Shown: one piece after another, positions 11,633 through 24,174 of the stretch
Layout of the letters: the number at the start of each line of letters is the position of its first letter
How positions within the stretch are numbered: position 1 is the stretch's first letter
Assembly (NCBI GenBank): GCA_029891345.1
Contig: CM057000.1
Span: 126,145,338-126,209,337, forward strand
Source: Dryococelus australis
Lineage: Eukaryota > Arthropoda > Insecta > Phasmatodea > Phasmatidae
Direction: 5' to 3'
Length of the DNA: 64,000 bases
Notes under the pieces: model-generated
The model's input: the letters and a program-made list of their open reading frames with translations, nothing else
Told to the model about the DNA's origin: nothing
Databases searched by the model: none
Program-made: the position numbers and the translations under genes

Positions 11633-11903
11633 ACTGCAGCGTGCAATCGTAGAGACGTTTGATTCTATCCCGTGGAAGACGGCTCCGTAGTTTTCCAAAC
11701 TGACACTCCGTATGCAGCAGGCCCGCCGATGGCTTGGACTGCTGTCGCAGTTGGCTACATACGTGTTTTGGAGACGACGAATTCACGTGTCGGGCTGCCC
11801 AAGGCACCAAGGCAGACCTGAGGAACACATTCTGTATGCAGGTTCAAGCCGCGCGACGAAAGTCAGACTGCAGAATCTCATGAGTTGCCGGTATTTCCCA
11901 CGG

Positions 11904-12142
11904 GGCCGTGGTGGTGTAGCGGTTAGACTATCCGCCTCCCATCAAGGCGAACTGGTGCGATTCCCGACGGGATAGCTCCCGGATTATCGCTTATGGTAAT
12001 CGTGCCGGATAATGCCGCTGGTCGGCGGGTTTTCTCGGGGATCTCCCATTCCCTCCCCCTCCCTTTTTTTCCTTCCGGAGGTGATTCGTCCTCGCCTAGC
12101 TTTACCCTTGTCAGCTCTCAAGACCTCAACGTTAAGAAACAC
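11904..12142 (+). mobile_element. tRNA-derived SINE, family S1
   Basis: The head ggccgtggtggtgtagcggt contains box A, and gcgattcccgacggg is box B-like. The body (ggtcggcgggttttctcggg) and the end (agacctcaacgttaagaa) match the family. Confidence 0.85.
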
Positions 12143-12396
12143 CCGAAACTCTACACCAGTATTTCCTGTGAGAAGTAACAGGAAAGAGTAAAATCCCCTT
12201 TAGGGATGGTTTCCAAAACTGTCATCACTTCTGGTGATGTGTTGCTAATAAATGAAGGCCTGGATTACTGCGCTGTCCAGTATGTTGACTAAGATTCTCA
12301 TCAGTGCCCAGACGAATTACTTCGTATGTGGACGTTGAGAACGCGAGGTATTGATAGCCGTTGAGGGCGGAACTATGTGAAAATGGAATAGCTATG

Positions 12397-12540
12397 GTGG
12401 GGTAAACGAGAGACCCCCGATTAAAGCCGCCTCGTCCAACACGACTCCCGGATGCGGAAATACGGGAATGTCCCCACCGGAACGAGCCATGTTCGCCTTG
12501 GTGAGAGGTGAGCGCCCTAACCACTACACCACCGTGGGCT
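12397..12540 (-). mobile_element. tRNA-derived SINE, family S1 (truncated)
   Basis: On the minus strand it starts with the head cccacggtggtgtagtggtt and runs into the body, which ends early at a degraded segment. The 3' part is missing. It lies about 260 bp from a plus-strand copy, so the two can pair. Confidence 0.65.
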
Positions 12541-12589
12541 GTGAGAATGCGTGTGTTCTACAAGTCGTCTCGTAATACTACGGTTACAC

Positions 12590-12830
12590 TAAGAGGAAGG
12601 TTTATTTCAGCAAACAAAACATTTGTTTGTATAGGTCTAAAGATACCTATGTTCAATTGCCCCAACAAAATATTTTGTTGAGAAAACACAACTTGACAAA
12701 CAACAAAATTAAAAAATTACAAGCTTGACTTAACGAAATATGTTTTTTTTTTTTTTTTTTTTGCTAAAACAAATTATACTGTCAAAAAAAATGTTTAGTT
12801 GAATCAACAGTATATTTTTTTTGACGACTT
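12590..12830. repeat. cluster of short AT-centred palindromes (left)
   Basis: Near-palindromes such as caacaaaatattttgttg and aaacatttgttt recur at short spacing, together with poly-T. A related cluster lies at about 13590-13740. The intervening sequence is not recognised, apart from a family B MITE at 13107-13508. Confidence 0.5.
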
Positions 12831-13106
12831 ATTTGATTGGTATCGTTTGTAGACACAGCTCGGGAATTTGTGTGTTTTTGTTACAATGGGAACAGTAGCG
12901 GTGTTTGATAGCGTATTTATTGATGCTTACTAATAGTATAAATACAATTAAAAATAGAAACTTCATCCGCTTGGAAACTAAAAAGTAAAGCTGTAAAAAA
13001 AATATGTGTTTTAGCGCACGTTGTCCAGTATTCACAATGTATGTATTTACTAACGTCCCCATTTCCTCAGTAGTCATTATAGACGACGTAGCGAGGGCGT
13101 AGCGCT

Positions 13107-13508
13107 ATATAATCCATTCACGGTTACTTCGCAGTTTTCGGAAGCCCTGCTACATTTATACTTCCAGGATATTCCCCTGTCTCGTACAAACTAAGTCTAG
13201 AAAACTTACGCCAAAAGGACAACGCACCGAATTCGTGCGAACTCAGTTCTATTAATATTTTGTATGAGAACTATTTATTCATAGGCGCTACCAACTAACA
13301 TTATTTCTCGCTCTTTTTATAAATATCTATTGTAAATGGTTACATTATAATTAATATATTGAACAAATTGGGAACACTTCAATTTTGCAGGAAAATATGA
13401 TACGTTTACGTTAACAGAGGTATAAAACGCTTGTGATACATACCATATTAACAAAATAACTAAGGACTTCATATATGGGGAGTGTGGAGAAACCATGACT
13501 ACACTATA
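13107..13508 (+). mobile_element. MITE family B, copy 5
   Basis: It is full length. The left end is tataatccattcacggttac and the right end, near ggagaaaccatgactacact, is the degraded inverse. Interior motifs (ttttcggaagccctgctaca; ggtataaaacgcttgtgata) define the family. Confidence 0.7.
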
Positions 13509-13589
13509 GCAAGAACGATAGGTTCGAATCTCCGTCAGGCTTAGAATTATTTTTATATTGACCGAAACTGTTAAATATACGTTGATCCA

Positions 13590-13740
13590 AATAAATCTTT
13601 GTTATCACCAACAAAATATTTCTTCGGGCAAACAAATAATACCAACCAAATAATTTGGTTTCAACAACGAAATATTTCGATGAGACTGTACAACCAATTA
13701 ATTTGGTTGCGCCGAACAAACTTTGTTTGATTCAACACGG
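13590..13740. repeat. cluster of short AT-centred palindromes (right)
   Basis: Successive palindromic cores occur every 25-40 bp: accaaataatttggt, cgaaatatttcg, caattaatttgg and acaaactttgttt. It resembles the cluster at 12590-12830 and may be the other arm of an element. No known family was recognised. Confidence 0.5.
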
Positions 13741-13744
13741 CGTT

Positions 13745-14800
13745 TTTTTTCTCAAGGTAGAAAGAAGGGTCGCTGGTGAATCAGCTGCATGTCTCTGGAT
13801 GATGGGAAAAATGGGGTTTGACTGTGTTGGGGACACGACCGTTTCTGTTTCGCGTGAATACGTCTACGTTGACGCCCTCGGAGGTCTCGATGCTTATTTT
13901 ACGTTCCCAGCAGAGGCTTCACTCGATCGTATTGCGTTTTACGGGCATCACTGGATTGCTTTTGAGATGCTTTTTCCAACCGTGTACAATGTATGTATTT
14001 CTATTTGACTTTTTGACGCGTAAAGACCCGACATTATGCTAAGTTTTCTCGATTTTTTACATTGAACGCATGCAATTTCACCATAACCACGCCACACAAA
14101 TGTTTTTACACACGCAATCGATTGATCTTGACGAGAGATGTCGATTGAAACTTAAACGACCGTCGTAGCTTCTCTTAGTCAAAAGTTATACTACGCGGAA
14201 GTTATGAGACCCGGCGAAACGAACTCAAAATTGCGGCGCAAATGTCCCCCCCCCCCCACACACACACACACATCTCACCACCCGGGATGCTTCGCAGTCC
14301 TCACTTAACATAACATATTATTTGATCATTTGGCAATCGAGTGGTGTAATTGTTGAAAGTATACGATGGGCTCGGAGCTGCAGTGCTAAACTGTATCCCC
14401 CAATTTAATCATCATTGGATTTTCTGGATTACCTCCCACTATGGTTGCAAATGTAAAGCCGCATTTACGTCAAAAGACTCTGATGATTGTTTCCGTACCT
14501 GTCGGACTATGAAATATTTATATTTTATGATAATCTGACAGGGTCGCCCAGAGCTTTCTCGACATACATGTGTTCCATCATACTTCCACTGCTTGAAAGG
14601 CCGTCGCGAGAATCGGTCGCAACTATCCTAATTGCGGGAGTTTCGACAGGTCGTCTAGCCTAATTCCCGTACTCTAACGATTCGCCCTCTCTCATACACT
14701 GTAGGTTGTTTGTACCTGTGTCACAGAGTAGGTGAATACACAGGGGCAAAATAACGTAGTTGATCCTTTGATGTGAGCGAACCCATTCCCTGAGCGAGGG
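13745..14800. other. unannotated stretch
   Basis: Open frames between 13655 and 14042 have no recognised domain. A poly-C/(CA)n tract lies at about 14243-14272. Nothing else was supported. Confidence 0.45.
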
Positions 14801-14805
14801 GGGGG

Positions 14806-15030
14806 GCGGTGGTGTAGCGGTCAGACCACTCGCCTCCCACCCAGGCGAACCGGGCTCGATTCCCGGCGCGGCCGTTCCCCGGGCTATTCCACGTGCGAAT
14901 CGTGCCGGATGATGTCGGCGGGTTTTCTCGTGGTTCTCCCATCCTCCCTCCGCCCTTTAGTCCCGGCGCTACTCCATACTCACCTTGCTTCACCCTCATT
15001 GGCTCTCGAGACCTCGATGTTAAGAACCTC
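14806..15030 (+). mobile_element. tRNA-derived SINE, family S1
   Basis: The head ggcggtggtgtagcggtcag, box B-like gggctcgattcccgg, body gatgtcggcgggttttctcg and end agacctcgatgttaagaacc match the family. A poly-G run precedes the head. Confidence 0.85.
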
Positions 15031-15264
15031 TCCACTAATCTCCGAGACACCCTGCGCGGCTCTGGAACGACGACCTTGTGTCTGACCGGCCACTGCGTGC
15101 AGCGAGACGTTCCCTATTGGCTAGGCAAGTATGTTACCAGGCGCTGATTGGGCGAACGGCGACGTTCCGGCACGTTGGAGTTAGCGGGTTCAAGCGGTTG
15201 TTGCAACCTTGGTATACCTAAGTCCTTAGTGCCTGCGTCGGACGCATCGCCAAGTTGTGTTAGC

Positions 15265-15690
15265 TAAAGGCTGTTCGCAGTGTGCTGAGCACTTCTGAAA
15301 GTCCTGCTTGCAATCTACTTGTATGCAGATTGTGTATACGTCCACCATATGTAAAATTAACATTGCTATGGGCCTGATCTCTTTATACGCACGTCGGTCA
15401 AGTAAAAATGTGAAATTATTAAAGAGTAATTATTTTTCAAATTTGCTAATTCTTACACTTATATTCACTAAAAAATACTTACATAAAGGCAAATTAACAA
15501 TTTCAGTTTCCACAAATGCTTACCTTAAACTTTTAATTTAACGTTAAGACATAGAACTACTTTCTGTCAGTCGTTGTCAACTTTACTGGGTGCGTGAAAG
15601 TCAGTTTAGCCGTTAAAACATATTCAGGATGTGCAGTGACATTTTTCGAAGGTTGATTTCAAAAGTGCTCAGATAATCGTGAACTGCCTA
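15265..15690 (+). mobile_element. MITE family A, long form (copy 3)
   Basis: It is bordered by ta. The left end is aaaggctgttcgcagtgtgc and the right end, aaaagtgctcagataatcgt gaactgcc, is its inverse. The interior matches the other long copies. Confidence 0.75.
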
Positions 15691-15776
15691 TAATCGCCGA
15701 TGCTCGCTCCACACCTACGCTATACGCCAATGGCAGACGTGCGTACGATAGAGTTGACCGAGATCAGTTCTCCACG

Positions 15777-16322
15777 AACAAATGCACGCCAACAGAAATC
15801 ACTTGCGACATTATGCCTGAAGGTGCTCTGTACAAATGCACGCCAACAGAAATCACTTGCGACATTACGCCTGAAGGTGCTCTGTACAAATGCACGCCAA
15901 CAGAAATCACTTGCGACATTACGCCTGAAGGTGCTCTGTACAAATGCACGCCAACAGAAATCACTTGCGACATTACGCCTGAAGGTGCTCTGTACAAATG
16001 CACGCCAACAGAAATCACTTGCGACATTACGCCTGAAGGTGCTCTGTACAAATGCACGCCAACAGAAATCACTTGCGACATTACGCCTGAAGGTGCTCTG
16101 TACAAATGCACGCCAACAGAAATCACTTGCGACATTACGCCTGAAGGTGCTCTGTACAAATGCACGCCAACAGAAATCACTTGCGACATTACGCCTGAAG
16201 GTGCTCTGTACAAATGCACGCCAACAGAAATCACTTGCGACATTACGCCTGAAGGTGCTCTGTACAAATGCACGCCAACAGAAATCACTTGCGACATTAC
16301 GCCTGAAGGTGCTCTGTACAAA
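15777..16322. repeat. 54-bp tandem repeat, about 10 copies
   Basis: Nine virtually identical 54-bp units start at 15831 and every 54 bp to 16263, preceded by a first unit with one substitution (ttatg for ttacg) and followed by a partial unit. Because 54 is divisible by 3, every stop-free frame stays open: frames of 179-228 codons run in two plus and two minus frames with 18-residue periodicity. None has a recognised family, so these are judged repeat-derived rather than genes. Confidence 0.95.
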
Positions 16323-16329
16323 TGTTCGC

Positions 16330-19150
16330 AATTTGTTGATAAATCGTTCTAGGAGTGGCTATTTTTATGCAAACGAGTGCCCATAAAGAAACTTTATGGA
16401 CACAAAAATTGCAAAGTAACATTTTTATTGCGAAATTGATGATTTAATTGGTTTGGCTGTGGATATTAATTGCTGCTCTCTATTGTATTCCATTCGGCAT
16501 TCTTTAATATGCATTAAAACAGTTTTTTTAAATTTGTTTCTGTGTTTCTCTTTCTCTGTCAGAACTGCATATTAAATGAATGAAATTTTTTTTTTTTCTT
16601 TAAGTTCCGCCAGGTTGTTACAAGTAACGCAATTTTCCATGCTGATTAACAGTGGGAAAATGTATTCTTACTTATGAATACATAATATATGTAATGTCTT
16701 CCGTTCTTGTGATTGAAACACTCCTTACGATCGAAAACAAGTTCATAAATAATAACCAAATTTGTCGTTACATATCTAGTTATTATTACCAGAAGTAAGT
16801 AAACATATAATGGTTTATTCAGAAACTCCACTATTTTACTACAAGTGTTTATATTTTGCTGGATATATAACTTGGCGCTGGTATTAAACACGATTATTTC
16901 CTAGAATGTATTAATTTATTTTGAACACTTGTGATTTTTAATAGCGTAGTATTAAAGAGTTGGTTGGAGTTTGATTCCATCTATGACAGATAAAGTGGAA
17001 TCAATTTCCTGGTAAAAGCCGGCAATAATTTACGAAGGAACTTACTGTCGCGATTAAAATAACTTTCTTCTACTCACTTTGAACAATCGGAACACTTGGG
17101 AATACTCACACGATAATAATAGCGTAGAGTTAGTTTCATCGCGCAAGAGACAGAATACACAGATTCATAAACCTGCGATTGCAAAGCGGACAATGTTGAC
17201 CCCTTTAAGAAATTTTGCGGAGTACCTCTCGGAGATAAAGCGTGGGATAAATTAGAACACTTACTATGCTGATGTATATAGTATGATACGGTTCTTATTT
17301 ATAAAATCGTAAGAGCACTGTGTATATTGAACAATTACTGAAGTCAACTTATCTGTAGCAGTTAATTTAGGCACCTTTATTTACCTTCATAGTTCATCAG
17401 TTTTGTAGATGTAATCTATAGGGTATATTGGGTATCTTTACTCATTTTATTTATTACCTTTCTTATGATTTTCGTTTAGTTTTTTGCTCAACTATATGGG
17501 ATTTTTCTATTAATTTTACAATTCAGTTATTGAAGAACATTGATTTAGGCGAGAAGAATAATTAAAATAAATATTATTTCGGTCTTAAAGCAAACTGCTA
17601 GGTCCGTGACTCGTATTCCAGAGATACTGAGTTGGATTGTTCTCCGCTGAACTTCGGGTAGTTTTAATTAAGAGGGTTTCCATCCCCTTTCCTGATAAAT
17701 GCTGGCGTCGTTTCTTGATATGCACGTTCCAAACTTTCCGACATTATGTTTAGACTTTTTTAACTATCGCCACAAACAAGGAAACAACGATTATAATCAT
17801 TTGTTTTTAGATAACATCGCCTTCATATGGACTAGACAACCATTATTTTTACGACCCCAAAACCGTGCCTAGAGTCAACACAGGGGAATAAATTTACGAT
17901 GTAAAATGAAGTGGCACCTAAATGAAAGCGCTGGAATCTACCGTAAAGACGAATGTAACATTTTAGCGATTGCTAAGAAAATGAGATCGCTTTATTCCGT
18001 GTATTGCCGTGGCCATGTTTATCAGATGGCTAAATGTTGAAATGTCAGCCACGCCACATTACATGTTGGCCAACGAGCTTCTCCGCCTAGTCATGATAGG
18101 CGAGGAGCTCAGTTGTTCGTACCAAACGTTTATAAATATTTTCTACATCAATGAGCTCCGCGTGTGATGTTTTTCCATTATTTTGTGAAATTTCCCACGG
18201 GAATTACTGTATTTTCCCGGTAGCCGTAGCCAATACGACTGTCAAAGTACCTCGGGCAACGTGAAATTGTTTTCGCATGCAGATGAGCAAAATCGCGCCC
18301 CTCATGGAAGCGTTCGCACGTATGATTTGTCGCCTTCTGCGTATTGCAGATTTTGCATGAAACATTTCAATGAGTATGACACACCAGTGTTTGAGACTTG
18401 CCAAAAAAAAAAAAACAAAACTGTTTTGTGCAGAGGAATATCCTAAAAATCGTCCCGTTTCTAAGTAAAATCCAACACTTCGGGTTTACACTTCGTTACC
18501 GAGTTTGGTGTAGGTTACACGGAGAAAATACTTAGGAAGTTTCTTATGTAAGATATTACTTTTTAGTTGAAAATGACGGACACGCAAAATTAGTTGCGTT
18601 CAGTACGGAGCGATAACAACACGTTCCTCTTATTTATTTGGATTTCGAAGAGGCGCCATAAGTGCTGGCCAACTGTTAAAATTTACTAAAAAATTCGGTG
18701 GAGTTTTCTTTTCTACGGCTAATCACTCGTGATTTTTGCAGCTCAAATTAAAACTGGAACGGCGACCTCAACTTGAGTCCACTTTGTTTTAGTGCCTGAC
18801 TATTTTTTCTTTAAGTTGCCTAAGAGTGGGATGGACTCCTGCGTCCAAGGTCAAGAAGCGAGGGAGCGATACGGGCGACACTAACACGCACGCCTAGTGC
18901 CTCATCGCTCCTACGCGCAAGCCGTGCAGGGTTTCCGTCGTGACGCTGTACTGTGTAAACTATACCTGTAACAGTGCGGTTTCACTGCAAGCGAAGAAAG
19001 CCCACAGATAAAACTACGCTCGTATGTCTGTAATTTTCTCTTGCCGCTTAAGGAAACTGCATAGGCAAGCTTTAAAAACGCGATATTTGACCATTTTCAC
19101 GATTTTTTTTCTCCAAGAATACACTTAATATGAAAAAAGAAAAAAATTTA
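16330..19150. other. unannotated AT-rich stretch
   Basis: No gene was recognised. An imperfect 13-bp hairpin (gagcttctccgcct ... aggcgaggagctc) lies at about 18076-18108. A GC-richer patch lies at about 18830-18950. Confidence 0.5.
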
Positions 19151-19159
19151 AAAAGTGGG

Positions 19160-19162
<3 letters not shown>

Positions 19163-19220
<58 letters not shown>
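19163..19220. repeat. (AT)n microsatellite
   Basis: About 29 AT dinucleotides. Tyr-Ile repeat frames across it are artefacts. Confidence 0.95.
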
Positions 19221-19223
<3 letters not shown>

Positions 19224-19724
19224 AAGCCTTTCTGGCAAAAAGTCGTATTTGTAGAACATTTATTTACCGAGAGACGTGTATTCGCGCAAACAACTATTTT
19301 ATATAAAAACGCGGGGTCGATCCAACTCGTAAGTACATAATTCCGTGAGAAAAGTAATAAAAATGTCTAACTTCGAAAAAAATAAATGAGTGATTTAAAC
19401 TCATGTGAGGAGATGAATGCAAAATAAGAATTCTTACTGTAAGACCGATTAATTTTACGAAAAATAAATATTTAATCAAAGCTATAACATATGTTTCTGA
19501 CTTGCAAAACAGTTCCGGCAGTGCTAATCAGTTCAAATAGTTTTGCGGAGCTCTTGTGGATCAAATGCTGCAAGAATTATCGCCCAGAATTGTGGCGCCG
19601 CCTAATTGAATGACTGAAAACAACCATTACCGCGGCAATTTTGTGTCGAGCTTAACTATGCGGGGAACGAAATAAATGGCTGGCAACGACGAATCTTAAG
19701 ACCGGAGCGGAGAGCTTTCGGCGC

Positions 19725-19938
19725 CTCTTAACATCGATGTCTTGAGAACCGATGAGGGTGATGTGAGGTGAGTATGGAGCAGCGCCGGAATGAGAGGGCG
19801 GGGGGGAACGGGCGAACCCCGAGAAAACCCGCCGACCAGCGGCATCGTGCGGCGGTACGATTCACACGTGCGGAAATCCAGGAGTGACCCCGTCGGGAAT
19901 CGACCCTGTTTCGCCTGGGTGGGCGGCGAGTAGTCTGA
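19725..19938 (-). mobile_element. tRNA-derived SINE, family S1
   Basis: On the minus strand the body and the end (ctcttaacatcgatgtcttg in plus orientation) are intact. The head is truncated at about 19938, next to the hairpin that begins at 19943. Confidence 0.8.
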
Positions 19939-19942
19939 CGTG

Positions 19943-20106
19943 AACAAATGTCCTCTTGGTGAGAAAACCTCAGAGGAATGGCTTGCGAGAGAACAGACCT
20001 CCAAGATATTAAATGCCTCGTAAGCATTACGTGGTATTTAATATCTTGGAGGTCTGTTTTCTCGCAAACCATTTGTCGGAAGGTTTTCTTATGAAGAGGA
20101 CTTGTT
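19943..20106. repeat. long hairpin, arms about 71 bp, loop about 21 bp
   Basis: The left arm 19943-20014 and right arm 20036-20106 are inverted copies. The inner 30 bp are nearly perfect (agacctccaagatattaaat against its inverse) and the outer part has a few mismatches. The loop itself contains cgtaagcattacg, a further inverted repeat. No TIR or target duplication of a known transposon family was recognised, and it abuts a truncated SINE head. Confidence 0.85.
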
Positions 20107-20434
20107 TTCAAGTCTTGCCGTAATTACGTAACGTTCTACGAAGACCCTTTTGTCACTATCTGAAGGGGTGGCACCCCCATTTTACTATGTAGGGTATGCG
20201 GTAGGTCAACATGGCGACATGCATGCTACAGTGGACTGAATTGTTTGGCATGCCTACAGAAATTCATCCCGTAATGGCTTCAGTGTAATTAAATAAAGTT
20301 CATAATTGCAACCCCATCTTCACAAGGGTTTCCTGCCCTTAGGAGCGGTTTCCTGGCGTTCGTTGCCAGACATTTTTTAACTGAAATTTTGCAAGGAACG
20401 TCCTCTTGCCGTTTGTCACAGAGCTGATCACTCA

Positions 20435-20546
<112 letters not shown>

Positions 20547-20619
20547 CAGTTTGACTTTTGAACGGTAACTTACATTTACTTTTAAGTGCGACATCAATTT
20601 CTAGTTGTTTTGATGTTAA

Positions 20620-21161
20620 CACTGATTATTTTTAAATGCAGAATTGTAGAACAATATATAAATACGTATATGTGGGTATACTATATTCGCTGATTGTCAA
20701 AGCTGAAGAAAAATATGAAGTGGACTACAAATGTGCATTGGTAACAAAACCGTGAAATAATATTCGTTAGCTATACTCTGTAAAAACATGGCGTGTCACA
20801 TTGCAGTGTGTTAAAAAAAATATATACGGTAGATTTTATACGTATGTACGCGAACGCATACGGCAAAAGTAAACATATTCAGTTATCATAGCAAAATCTC
20901 ATGGACCGTACCCTAGGTAGGTTACTATGTCCAGTGAGCTGTGCTAATGCCAGAGAGATGTTTCCATAAAATAAAAATTGCGCTTTACAATTCTGTTATC
21001 GGAGAACGATTAGTTTTAGATCAACGAAACTCGTGATAGGTAACGATATTATATTCTCTTGTGAATTCGAATGTCACAAACAAAAACATCATGCGTGAAT
21101 GGAAAAAGAATTATGAGTTGATAAAAGCATATGAAATTCTCTTACGGTATATCATTTATAT

Positions 21162-21233
<72 letters not shown>

Positions 21234-23940
21234 CTGAACAAAGTTTTACATCACCGGGAAATCTTATTTGCTTGGTTACTCACCGCCCAAAATAAAGTAT
21301 GGGATGAAAATCACACTGTCTCCAATACAGAATACGACGCCAGAATTGACGATGTGTGTTTGTAATGCACCTACTATCCCAGCGTACACATACTCCCCGT
21401 GCAACCGGATATAGATGTAGGAAAGCATTTTGTTTTTAAGGTTTGCAATGCGTAAACACGGGTTTGCTAGACCACGCAATCTTTCGTCTTTCCGCAACAC
21501 TTCACAACTACTCGACAAGTGGCGTTGCCGAGTCTCCTACTAAAGACGAAGTACTACAATTTAGGTATAAAATAAATGGGGCGTCTGAATGCAATACTGT
21601 AATCGGTGCGTTTGTGCGATATTTTACTTTCGGTGGCGGTATGTTTTGGTCAGGCCTCCTGAAAGATCTATTGGGTAGAAAGGTGTTTTATTTTGCGACA
21701 GTATTAAAAAATGGAACAGGAAATCATTATAACGACACTGAATAATTGTAACTTTACACACTCTTTCGTAGGCTTTGGAAGCAGCTTCATTAAAAAAAAA
21801 ACGCAATCCTTAAACACACTGTCGTCGTTTTTAATTGCCAAAAGTTGTTGAAATATTACCGCTACTGACGCATAGTAATTGGGACAATTCTTTATTTTCT
21901 TTATTACACTGAATGATCTTCACCTCGATCATGTGAATAGCATGCGCGACATTTAGAATGGTCTACGTTTCGAGAACACTTGAAGACATCATCGCGCGTT
22001 TTAGATTGAACATTGCGATTTTTCAGGTAGTTATTAACTACACTAGTTCTAGTTTAGAAACTTCATATCTGTATGTCACGAAATCCTTCCAAGTTATCAA
22101 TATATAAATGCACATAATTACTGAGAATTAGTTTCGGAGAAATTAATTCTAGAGTTTATGGAATACGTCATTGATCACATCAGTGAATTTCCAACCTGGA
22201 CTGGAAAGAATATTTGAATAATTTTTGATTTTGTGAGAATTTCAGCACTCGGAAACAGATTTAAACTCAGGTCTCTTAATCCTGTGTTCGATAGTTTCAA
22301 AAACAATAAAATTCCTTAGTGGTTTAAAAATGACCCGAACTCTTTTAAAGGCGATTATTCTCACGTTTACAGACTATTAGTTTAGTTTCGGAATGCCAAT
22401 TACTATCTGTCATTATTAAATGTGGATAAAAGGGGTGGATACCTCCCCTAATATTTTAATTAGAAAATTGAAAATTCTTGCTTCCTACATCTGAAATTTA
22501 TAAAACCTCCCATTGTGTGCTAGGACTTAATAAAAATATAGTCGCGAGGACACGAATCCTAATACGAGTAATGAAATTCTGCGGGGCCGAATGGATCGGC
22601 GTAGGTCGCCAGCTTATTCAGTAGAAAACACAAGAATGTCACAGAAAATGTATGGCTATTGAATACTAACGGGACTGTTTAAAAAAAAAATGTAATGGGT
22701 ATTTTAAAGTAAAACATAAACCTACCCATATCTGTTAAGAGATATCCACCATAACATGGATTTAATGTTATTTTAGCAGATAGAAGTACCGTTTACTGCT
22801 TTCAGGGTCCTTGGCATGGAAGACTGTTTTACGTAACCGGAAGCAAGCTCGTTCATAAATATTTTAGATTTAGGATCTCCCGTGCATGGACATAAACTGT
22901 TGATATCAGCAACTAACGTACAAGTTTCAAACAATGACTGAATTCCATTATCAAGGCGTGTATATCAACGTGTATAAATTAATACAGTATGTTTCCACGA
23001 AAAATATTTGTTGCACTCTGTTATAATTGTCACTCATATGGGCACAGGACCATGCAAGTTATATACTCTCAAATATTTAATTACTCTACTGTGCAACCCT
23101 GAGCTGCTCAGATACGCAACGTTACATACACTATAAATCTGAAACAGTGAGAATTGAGAAAAATCAGTGAAAACCAGTTAGAATTGGGTGACTGATAATC
23201 AAGACCAGATAACTAATTAATATGGTATTTGAATTTCACAGGGTTGTTTGTGATTCCCCGCTGAATTTCGATAATTCCAGTGACATAAGCCATTTGTTCC
23301 AAGTTAATTTGCTTGATTTGGCAGATGGCAGTAGCTTATGAACTGACTTTCAATGAATGCTATTTAACTGGTAGATATCACTGAATAGGACTTACGGTGT
23401 ACTGTCAGAAATACTGAACTGCTTTGCTTTATTTATGTCCGTGGTTTTATCAGCGACAAAAGAAACGTAAGGTAACTTCATATCATTTATAATTTAGTAT
23501 TTCTAAGACCAATGCAATTTGCAAACAAACATGTCATAAGTGATAAGGCATATATATGTTACGCTTCGTGGTATAAAAGTGATTTGCGGAAACTTTAATA
23601 AATATCAATGTTGTATTTCAAAATCTGTTCCAGAATTTCGACAAATTTCCGCGATTCTATCAGTATTTTCTTAGCTACCCTTCTAGGGCTATACCCTGCG
23701 CAGCTGTAAGCAACATGACATGGAATAACCAAAAAAGCGTGTTCCAGTTTTCTTATGTATTCTAAATATGCATTTATCTGCTGCTGAAATACTGTCGTGG
23801 AGTTCATTGCTTTGTGCGTAGAGGCGATGAGAGAGTTGAGAATATAATTTTGTAACAAATACTTGCTCGTCTTATTTTCTCCTTTCGTTTACAAGGATTA
23901 ACATCATATCGCTAATATGTAGTTGAGTTGAGTGAATTGT
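20620..23940. other. unannotated AT-rich stretch
   Basis: It contains an (AT)n tract at about 21171-21229 and the transposon-end-like segment at 21234-21330 related to 2610-2660. No gene was recognised. Open frames at about 21443-21745 and 23595-23858 have no family signature. Confidence 0.45.
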
Positions 23941-23942
23941 AT

Positions 23943-24172
23943 GGCTCTTAACATCGAGATCTTCAGAGGCGATGGGAGTGAAATGAGGTGAGAATTGAGC
24001 AGCGCTGGAATGAAAGGTCGGGGGAAACGGGAGATCCCCGAGAAAACCCGCCGACCAGCGGCATCGTCTGGTACGATTCCCACTTGCGAAAATCCGGAAG
24101 TGGCCCGGCCCGGGATTGAACCTGGTACACCTTGGTGGGAGGCTGGCAGTCTAACCGCTCAGCCATTGCAGT
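23943..24172 (-). mobile_element. tRNA-derived SINE, family S1
   Basis: Plus-strand ctcttaacatcgagatcttc is the inverse of the 3' end. The body has ccgccgaccagcggcatcgt, and the head shows a box B-like inverse (gggattgaacctgg). Confidence 0.85.
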
Positions 24173-24174
24173 CC

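Noticed and set aside
13490-13560. tRNA-like or SINE remnant (ggttcgaatctcc)
   Set aside because: Box B-like motif alone at the end of a family B MITE; no box A or SINE body.
15700-16386. Long open frames (179-228 codons) as protein genes
   Set aside because: They exist in four frames on both strands because the 54-bp unit is a multiple of three and stop-free; no family or start context.
18795-18808. Nuclear-receptor half site (ccaaggtcaag)
   Set aside because: A single short motif is expected by chance in 64 kb.
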